From Promethearchaeia archaeon (GTDB lineage: Archaea > Asgardarchaeota > Lokiarchaeia > Sigyniarchaeales > SOKP01), in NCBI GenBank assembly GCA_029856375.1, contig JAHQWX010000022.1, positions 1 through 11,680 on the forward strand: DNA of 11,680 nt, written 5' to 3'. Of this stretch, positions 7,245 to 11,680 are shown piece by piece. The translations under genes were made by a program, and so were the position numbers. The stretch's first letter is position 1. Every line of letters begins with the position of its first letter. The notes under the pieces were generated by a model that saw nothing but the letters and a program-made list of their open reading frames with translations, made no database searches and had not been told where the DNA came from.

Positions 7245-7406
7245 TTAGAATCCAAAAATAGCTTTTATGCGATTGAAAACATCTAAAATTTGTTTGAGCT
7301 TCGCTTCATCTCCAGTATCTAAATAGTGTTGAATCCATTGAGTTAAACCACCGTCTTTAATCCATTGCAACAAGTACTGGACGCTTTGAATGTTAGGATC
7401 GGACAT
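7245..7406 (-). CDS. Small hypothetical protein of 53 residues
   Basis: ATG at 7406 to TAA at 7245 encodes 53 residues beginning MSDPNIQSVQYLL and ending NRIKAIFGF. It is predicted to be a soluble or membrane-peripheral pair of amphipathic helices: about 5-17 and 21-30, then 34-50, broken by DGG and DTGD turns, with three aromatic residues in a twice-used QWI motif. Reasons to believe it is real: clean ATG, balanced amino acid use unlike shadow frames, a TATA-like box centred 28 bases upstream (7431-7438), T runs after the stop, and its position alone in an otherwise empty 420-base gap. I do not recognise a family. It is divergent from the zinc-finger gene at 7562 (155 bases between starts) and may share regulation with it. 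Confidence 0.6.
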   Translation of the reverse strand: MSDPNIQSVQYLLQWIKDGGLTQWIQHYLDTGDEAKLKQILDVFNRIKAIFGF

Positions 7407-7430
7407 GATATTTTCAATTTTCTCTATTTT

Positions 7431-7438
7431 TTATAATT
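7431..7438 (-). promoter_or_regulatory. TATA-like box for the 53-codon gene
   Basis: Minus-strand AATTATAA is centred about 28 bases before the ATG at 7406. That spacing predicts a leaderless or nearly leaderless mRNA and supports the small gene. Confidence 0.45.
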
Positions 7439-7493
7439 ATTCCTCAAAATTAATTAATTTTTAATTGTTAATATTTATTATTTTTTTTATTAT

Positions 7494-7517
7494 TCTTTAA
7501 AAATTATATTTTAAAGA
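7494..7517. repeat. Perfect 9-bp inverted repeat with 6-base spacer
   Basis: TCTTTAAAA (7494-7502) is mirrored by TTTTAAAGA (7509-7517) around ATTATA. It lies between the divergent starts at 7406 and 7562, just upstream of the TATA-like box at 7531. It could be an operator for a dimeric regulator of the zinc-finger gene or of both genes. In such AT-rich sequence a chance palindrome is quite possible. Confidence 0.4.
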
Positions 7518-7530
7518 GTCTTAATTAAAA

Positions 7531-7538
7531 TTATATCT
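7531..7538 (+). promoter_or_regulatory. TATA-like box for the zinc-finger gene
   Basis: TTATATCT, preceded by an A run, is centred about 27 bases before the ATG at 7562 and predicts a very short leader. No Shine-Dalgarno sequence is evident. Confidence 0.45.
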
Positions 7539-7561
7539 AAAAAAAATAAAGAGCGATTAAA

Positions 7562-8515
7562 ATGCCCGATGTTAGAATTAAGAGTCCAAATGTGGACGAT
7601 ATATTCGAAAAATGGAAGCAAAAAACAAATCGACAAAAAAAGAAAAACCTTGAAAAAAATTTTGGTACAAAGGGGGCCGTATTTTCATTAGACGCGATTT
7701 CTGCCGGTGAAACTATTAAGGATACTCAAAAAGAAGCTGCAATTTATTTCACGGTTGAGCAAAAAGTAGAAGCGTCAAAAGAACAAAAAGAAGAGACTGG
7801 TGCAATTAGAGACCTATCTAAGCAGAATTTTTATTCAATAAAAGGAGCTAGCGTGGATAAAAGCAAATGGCAGGGACCTGAAATTGTACCCGTATTTGAA
7901 TCAATAACTAAAGTTCCGTGCGACAGTTGTAAAGGTAAAGGATATATTGAAACGCAATGCAAGGAATGCTCAAAAGGAATTAAAACAACACCGATGACCG
8001 TATTAGTGGGTGCAGAACAGAAAAAAGAAAAGAAAGATTTTCAATATAACTGTCCAACATGTTTCAAAGCTGGAACAATTAAAGATAAATGTAAGAAGTG
8101 CGACGGGTACGGCACGCTTTATAAATGGAAAGTTCTACCAGTACCTTTCAAGTCTCTCTCTCAACATGTGCCTAAACTCTATTCAAGCGCAAAGACTAAA
8201 TTTGAGAAACAAATCGGGGAAGAACTACAAAAGGTAATCGAAAGCGTCGAGGGAATCAAAATAACTAATGTTAAAGAATTAAACGACAAAAAAATTGAGC
8301 CTAACTTGGGATATTACAATAAAAACATCTCAAAAATCGTTAAATCAGCTTCAAGCGATTACCAAAAACTCGACAAGGATAAAGACCACAGAATGACAAG
8401 CCCTATCTGGGTATTTCCAATGATACAATTGTTTTGCGAATCAAAAAAAGGTTCCAAGTTTGAAATATACGCTGTAGGGAGCGAGCAGAAATTTTTTATA
8501 TACGATAATTTTTAA
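7562..8515 (+). CDS. DnaJ-type zinc-finger protein without J domain, SSUH2-like
   Basis: A 317-residue soluble protein. Four CxxC units make a DnaJ-type cysteine-rich domain: CDSCKGKG (120-127), CKECSKG (133-139), CPTC (164-167) and CKKCDGYG (177-184). Two have the full CxxCxGxG-like form and two are degenerate. No J domain with HPD is present. The first 100 residues are Lys/Gln/Glu-rich and probably flexible. After the zinc domain come YKWKVLPVPF and a helical stretch (205-232). The last 35 residues form a strand-rich end (WVFPMIQLFCES, FEIYAVGSEQKFFIYD). This order (DnaJ-like zinc domain, then a strand-rich end with a Y-x-V/I-x-G motif) resembles the eukaryotic SSUH2/Ssu-2 family from memory; that match is not verified. 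Such zinc domains bind unfolded protein or act as thiol oxidoreductases, but the role here is unknown. ATG 7562 has a well placed TATA-like box, and a T20 run follows the stop. Confidence 0.75.
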   Translation: MPDVRIKSPNVDDIFEKWKQKTNRQKKKNLEKNFGTKGAVFSLDAISAGETIKDTQKEAAIYFTVEQKVEASKEQKEETGAIRDLSKQNFYSIKGASVDKSKWQGPEIVPVFESITKVPCDSCKGKGYIETQCKECSKGIKTTPMTVLVGAEQKKEKKDFQYNCPTCFKAGTIKDKCKKCDGYGTLYKWKVLPVPFKSLSQHVPKLYSSAKTKFEKQIGEELQKVIESVEGIKITNVKELNDKKIEPNLGYYNKNISKIVKSASSDYQKLDKDKDHRMTSPIWVFPMIQLFCESKKGSKFEIYAVGSEQKFFIYDNF

Positions 8516-8535
8516 TTTTTTTTTTTTTTTTTTTT
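8516..8535 (+). terminator. T20 tract directly after the zinc-finger gene
   Basis: Twenty uninterrupted T follow the TAA stop at 8513-8515 with no gap. A poly-U run with no hairpin is a typical archaeal intrinsic terminator. The convergent membrane-protein gene ends 6 bases further on; for that gene the same tract reads as poly-A and cannot serve as a terminator. Confidence 0.7.
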
Positions 8536-8541
8536 AACCAT

Positions 8542-9144
8542 TTAAAGTAAATCGTAATCTATTTTTTTCGATCTAATTCTCTTTTTAACTTTCTCCACCT
8601 TTTCTTCTAATAATTCGTTATATATTTGAGCAAGATAAATATTTTCTTTCATTTCTTCGTCTGCTCCCAAAAGTCTCTCGTATTTTTTTCTTAAAGTATT
8701 ACTCAGAACTTTCTTCTTCATTATGTAAAAAAGAATTAGAATACTCAGGGCTAATAATATATTTACAGCAACAAATATTTCCATTGGAAAACCATAGTTC
8801 TCATACAATAAAACAAATAGGTAAAAAGAAATTCCTGCCCCTATATCCATAAACGCAATGTCTAAAATCGCGTTGAGGCCAGAGTCGCGTCTCTCTTCAA
8901 ATTTTAAGCCAATTTTATATAAAATAATATTCTCAATCAGCTCCCAAACGACTGCTCCGAGTTGTACGAAGGAAAATGCCCCAGCAGTATCTAAAATATT
9001 CGCCATAATCGTAAATCCAATAAGACCCATTATTATATGACCAAATGTGTAAAAATCAACGCCAGAGATGCCTACTTGAACTACTGTTTTAGCAACGATA
9101 GGGAGCTTCTCGTCATCTTTTTTCATTATTTGTTTTTTTTCCAT
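8542..9144 (-). CDS. Small polytopic membrane protein, VanZ/DUF2238-like pattern
   Basis: A 200-residue protein with a polar N-terminus, about four hydrophobic segments (about 31-50, 58-77, 91-114, 119-142) and a charged, probably coiled-coil cytoplasmic tail (about 143-200). Polar residues cluster at or near helix ends: Gly35-His36, W67-E68-x2-E71-N72, and R86-D87-S88-x2-N91-x3-D95. A pattern of His, Glu, Arg-Asp, Asn and Asp spread over small membrane helices recalls VanZ-like, DUF2238 and DUF2585 families, whose reactions are mostly unknown. This is a loose resemblance, not an identification. ATG 9144 is preferred; a second ATG six codons in (9126) is possible. An AAGGA-like motif lies just before 9144, but too close for an ideal ribosome-binding site. 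It is divergent from the GH4 gene, with 170 bases between starts. Confidence 0.7.
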   Translation of the reverse strand: MEKKQIMKKDDEKLPIVAKTVVQVGISGVDFYTFGHIIMGLIGFTIMANILDTAGAFSFVQLGAVVWELIENIILYKIGLKFEERRDSGLNAILDIAFMDIGAGISFYLFVLLYENYGFPMEIFVAVNILLALSILILFYIMKKKVLSNTLRKKYERLLGADEEMKENIYLAQIYNELLEEKVEKVKKRIRSKKIDYDLL

Positions 9145-9180
9145 AATCCTTCACTTACTAACCTAATGATCTTCTACAAT

Positions 9181-9190
9181 AAATATAATA
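9181..9190 (-). promoter_or_regulatory. TATA-like box for the membrane-protein gene
   Basis: Minus-strand TATTATATTT is centred about 42 bases before the ATG at 9144, giving an expected leader of about 15 bases. Confidence 0.4.
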
Positions 9191-9280
9191 CCCTTTTTAC
9201 CCATTAAATTATATCTAGCAAAACCACCTTATACTTTAATAAATAAGGTTATCGAATTAAAAAATTAATAAATCGTGTAT

Positions 9281-9288
9281 TTTATACT
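9281..9288 (+). promoter_or_regulatory. TATA-like box for the GH4 gene
   Basis: TTTATACT is centred about 30 bases before the GTG at 9315. The sequence between box and start is less AT-rich, which makes the element stand out. It supports the GTG start and a short or absent leader. Confidence 0.5.
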
Positions 9289-9314
9289 ATTTCAAAAGCA
9301 CATCGGCGCTTATT

Positions 9315-10811
9315 GTGTCAAATAATCGCAACACGAAATTGGTATTTATTGGAGCGGGATCCTTTAGATTTAGCATTCCGTGTTTTATGAACATTCTCGA
9401 AGCAGAAATCTTGCATCCAATGGAATTATGGTTAGTTGATATTAATCCATATTCTCTTAAATTAACGGATTATATTATGAAATCTATGGCTTACTTACAT
9501 AAAAAGAGAATCGAAGTTAAGTCAACAACAGAAAGAAAAGAGGCTCTGCCGAACGCCGATTATGTATTAATATCGCTCTCGGTAGGAATGCAAGAGACAG
9601 AGTGGTACGATATACACATTCCGCTCAAATTTGGAATGCCCCAAAATACTGGGGATACAGTTGGTCCAGGCGGTATTTTAAGAGGTGTTAGAACGGTTCC
9701 AGTAATCTATGAAATGTTAAAGGACATAAACGAGTTGTGCCCTAATGCAATAGTTCTAAATTACACAAATCCTCAAGGTACGACAATGCTCGGAGCAAAA
9801 CAAGCTGCTCAAAATGTACAATCGATCGGTTTGTGCCACGAATTCTTCTCCATGGGAACTAAAAAATTTGCTAGATTTCTACATTTTTGTGGAGTCGAGC
9901 TTGCTAAGGGAAAAGAAATCAAATTATTGTATGGAGGTTTAAATCATTTCGCTTGGGTCACAAAATTTGAATACGATGGAAAGGATATTTATCCGCAAAT
10001 GAGAGAGAAAGCTAAAGAGGCTTACGAAACCGGGAAATTTGGGAGACCTTACAATTACTATATTTTAGATAAATACGGCTATCTCAACTATGTAGAGGAT
10101 CGACATATTACAGAATTTCTACCGAGATATTACAATTATTTCAATCATAATGATAAACCTTTTGGGATAACTCCTTTAAGAAATGTAATGAGTATTAATA
10201 GGCAAAGGCGCTTTGTATATAGTGCATTCAGATTATTAAATTGGAGAACAAGCGCTTGGATTATTAAATTTGGTCTTAGACCAATGGCAGGAGGGGAGAA
10301 AGCGCTAATGATGGTGAAAGATTTGGTGAGAAATATTCCCAGACACCATGTTTGCAATGTAATAAACAACGGGACAATTCCATCTCTTCCGGATAATTGT
10401 ATTATCGAGGTCCCTGCGTACTTTAAGAACGGCAATCTTATACCAGCGAAAATTGGAGCATTACCAGGTCTAATAAACGATTGGGTTAAAGTCCACGCAG
10501 AATGTCAGCAATTAGTCGTAGATGCGTCCCTTTCTGGTGATCCAGAAGATTTATTAAAAGCTCTCCTCGCTGACCCAATGTGCCAATTTATTGAGGATGA
10601 CGAAAAAATTGAAGATATGATGTGGAACCTGCTATACTACCAAGCTGATTGGCTCCCAAATTTTTCAGAGTCGATACTATCCCATAGAGATCTTCTAAAA
10701 AGAAAATACATTGTTAAAAAAAAAGAACTCATTACTCATAAAATCGCTCAAAAAGAGAAATATTCACCTAAAGAATCTATTAGAGCCAAATCGTGGCCAA
10801 ATGTACCTTAA
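9315..10811 (+). CDS. Glycoside hydrolase family 4 (NAD+/metal-dependent alpha-glycosidase)
   Basis: A 498-residue cytoplasmic enzyme. GH4 enzymes cleave glycosides by an unusual redox-elimination mechanism that needs NAD+ and a divalent metal such as Mn2+. Visible features: an N-terminal Rossmann fold with VFIGAGS (10-16) and the ribose-binding Asp at 42 (WLVDIN); DTVGPGGILRGVRTVPV (114-130); NYTNPQ (149-154); the metal-site Cys174-His175-Glu (GLCHE); GLNHFAW (208-214) with the second metal His211; and a C-terminal NNGTIPSLPDNCIIEVPAYF block (351-370). CHE at the metal site is closest to the CHEV signature recalled for GH4 alpha-glucosidases, and unlike the CDMP/CNVP motifs of 6-phosphoglycosidases, so a non-phosphorylated substrate is inferred. 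The sugar cannot be named; alpha-galactosidase and alpha-glucuronidase remain possible. It starts at GTG 9315 and is followed after 41 bases by an MFS transporter on the same strand. The last ~45 residues are Lys-rich. Confidence 0.92.
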   Translation: MSNNRNTKLVFIGAGSFRFSIPCFMNILEAEILHPMELWLVDINPYSLKLTDYIMKSMAYLHKKRIEVKSTTERKEALPNADYVLISLSVGMQETEWYDIHIPLKFGMPQNTGDTVGPGGILRGVRTVPVIYEMLKDINELCPNAIVLNYTNPQGTTMLGAKQAAQNVQSIGLCHEFFSMGTKKFARFLHFCGVELAKGKEIKLLYGGLNHFAWVTKFEYDGKDIYPQMREKAKEAYETGKFGRPYNYYILDKYGYLNYVEDRHITEFLPRYYNYFNHNDKPFGITPLRNVMSINRQRRFVYSAFRLLNWRTSAWIIKFGLRPMAGGEKALMMVKDLVRNIPRHHVCNVINNGTIPSLPDNCIIEVPAYFKNGNLIPAKIGALPGLINDWVKVHAECQQLVVDASLSGDPEDLLKALLADPMCQFIEDDEKIEDMMWNLLYYQADWLPNFSESILSHRDLLKRKYIVKKKELITHKIAQKEKYSPKESIRAKSWPNVP

Positions 10812-10826
10812 ATATTAAAAAATCGA

Positions 10827-10834
10827 TTTAAATA
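10827..10834 (+). promoter_or_regulatory. TATA-like box between GH4 and MFS genes
   Basis: TTTAAATA lies 19-26 bases before the ATG at 10853. The transporter may have its own leaderless transcript as well as read-through from the GH4 gene. It is slightly close to the ATG, and AT-richness lowers its weight. Confidence 0.25.
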
Positions 10835-10852
10835 AAATAAAAGTTGATTAAA

Positions 10853-11680
10853 ATGTCAATAAATTCAAGTAATGATGTAAAGAAAACGCAAAAAATCCAA
10901 GTTCCAATTATCTGGATTGTTGTTTTAGCAATAATGGCTCTGAGCACAACTGTATACAGTGATGTTGAGGGAAATTGGTTTAGTTCGTATGGAAATAAAG
11001 TTGCAGGAATGGATTTGGCAATTGTTGCTACTATGTCTGCTTTAGGTGTTATTATAGGAACGATATTTTATTTTCTTTGGGGTACGATTTCTGATAATTT
11101 GCGATCCAAATATGGGCGCAGAAAACCAATTTATGTGTGTGGAGCTTTATCAACGGCAGGATTGATGTTCATATTTGCCATCAGTACAAACCATCTCTGG
11201 TTGTTTATATGTAGAGGTATTTTGCTCGGAATTACCTCCAATATGTTCCATGTGACTAATAAGGGGCTACTTACTGATTTGGTACCTCAAGAAAGAAGAG
11301 GTCGCATCAATTCAATATTAATCATCATGGGCACGATGGGCTCATTGATAGTATGGATACCTGCTATTTTTCTTTTACCCGGAGAAGCTGAAGCATATTC
11401 TCCGGAAATTCATTTCTTCTTTATTTCTTTTGGTGCAGTAATCATCGCGCTATCGGGGATTATTCTCCTTTTATTTATTAAAGAACCCCCAGTCGCCGAT
11501 CCACCTCGGAGTTGGATCCAAGATATCAAAGATGTGTTTGATTATAGGGAGCTCGCAAAACACAAAAATTTTCTTAAAGTTATTCCGGCAATGAGGCTAG
11601 TTAATATGAGTCAGAGCGCGTATATGACTTTTTTGATAATTCTGCTCCAAGATATCCCCATGACAAATGTAGAAATATAT
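10853..11680 (+). CDS. Major facilitator superfamily transporter, probably sugar-linked (3' partial)
   Basis: An open frame of 276 codons from ATG 10853 to the right edge with no stop, so the C-terminal half is missing. Six hydrophobic segments are seen (about 17-36, 55-77, 93-110, 114-133, 152-175, 187-209), then a cytoplasmic loop (210-243) and the start of a seventh helix. Between helices 2 and 3 is the MFS motif A, G77-x3-D81-x5-Y-G88-R-R-K, and the loop after helix 4 has DLVPQERRGRIN (142-153), also typical of MFS carriers. The D-x-R-x-x-x-G-R-R-[KR]-P arrangement resembles the GPH sugar:cation symporters. It lies 41 bases after the GH4 gene, so import of the glycoside cleaved by GH4 is the simplest reading. 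The substrate is not determined by sequence. Confidence 0.88.
   Translation, partial: MSINSSNDVKKTQKIQVPIIWIVVLAIMALSTTVYSDVEGNWFSSYGNKVAGMDLAIVATMSALGVIIGTIFYFLWGTISDNLRSKYGRRKPIYVCGALSTAGLMFIFAISTNHLWLFICRGILLGITSNMFHVTNKGLLTDLVPQERRGRINSILIIMGTMGSLIVWIPAIFLLPGEAEAYSPEIHFFFISFGAVIIALSGIILLLFIKEPPVADPPRSWIQDIKDVFDYRELAKHKNFLKVIPAMRLVNMSQSAYMTFLIILLQDIPMTNVEIY

Noticed and set aside
7142..7561. tRNA, riboswitch or CRISPR array in the largest gap
   Set aside because: No cloverleaf, no repeated spacer pattern and no structured GC-rich element is visible; the gap is explained by the small gene, TATA-like boxes, T runs and one short palindrome.
8010..8237. Overlapping plus-strand frame inside the zinc-finger gene
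   Set aside because: It is a shifted reading of the CxxC region with no independent signals; the main frame carries all four CxxC units.
10145..10435. Minus-strand open frame inside the GH4 gene
   Set aside because: Antisense to conserved GH4 blocks, no family recognised, no promoter-like element.

Overview
The window looks like a piece of an AT-rich archaeal chromosome, most likely from an Asgard archaeon of the Lokiarchaeota/Promethearchaeota type. The evidence is a combination: two proteins with longin-like (roadblock/longin fold) N-terminal patterns, a DRG-type GTPase homologue with a TGS domain, a full-length Ski2-type helicase resembling the archaeal ASH-Ski2 group, AT-rich TATA-like boxes about 20-30 bases before several start codons, and few convincing Shine-Dalgarno sites. 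This assignment comes from gene content read by eye. No 16S rRNA or other marker lies in the window.

Layout. (1) Positions 3-740: the 3' end of a surface protein with prenyltransferase/squalene-cyclase-like repeats and a C-terminal membrane anchor. (2) 805-1668: folD, for one-carbon/folate metabolism. (3) 1754-3442: a two-gene unit encoding a small longin-like protein and a DRG-family GTPase homologue whose nucleotide-binding motifs are altered. It converges, with a 3-bp gap, on (4) 3446-4402 (minus), a longin domain fused to a long helical/coiled-coil region. (5) 4472-7141 (minus): an 889-aa Ski2-like helicase with zinc-binding-type cysteine clusters at both ends. (6) 7245-7406 (minus): a 53-codon small gene with a well placed TATA-like box. 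(7) 7562-8515 (plus): a protein with a DnaJ-type CxxC zinc-binding region but no J domain, resembling eukaryotic SSUH2; it ends in a run of 20 T. (8) 8542-9144 (minus): a small membrane protein with conserved-looking polar residues in or near its helices. (9) 9315-10811 and 10853-11680 (plus, running off the right edge): a family 4 glycoside hydrolase followed by an MFS transporter, probably a sugar uptake and cleavage unit.

Functional reading. The most distinctive part is 1754-4402, where two longin-fold proteins flank a DRG-like GTPase with a degenerate P-loop and DxxG motif. In eukaryotes and in Asgard archaea, longin and roadblock proteins commonly partner GTPases, so a longin/GTPase module is a reasonable but untested inference. 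The helicase is probably an RNA helicase of the archaeal RNA-decay machinery. The GH4/MFS pair points to heterotrophic use of glycosides. There are no tRNA or rRNA genes, CRISPR arrays or recognisable insertion sequences. Both edges cut through genes.
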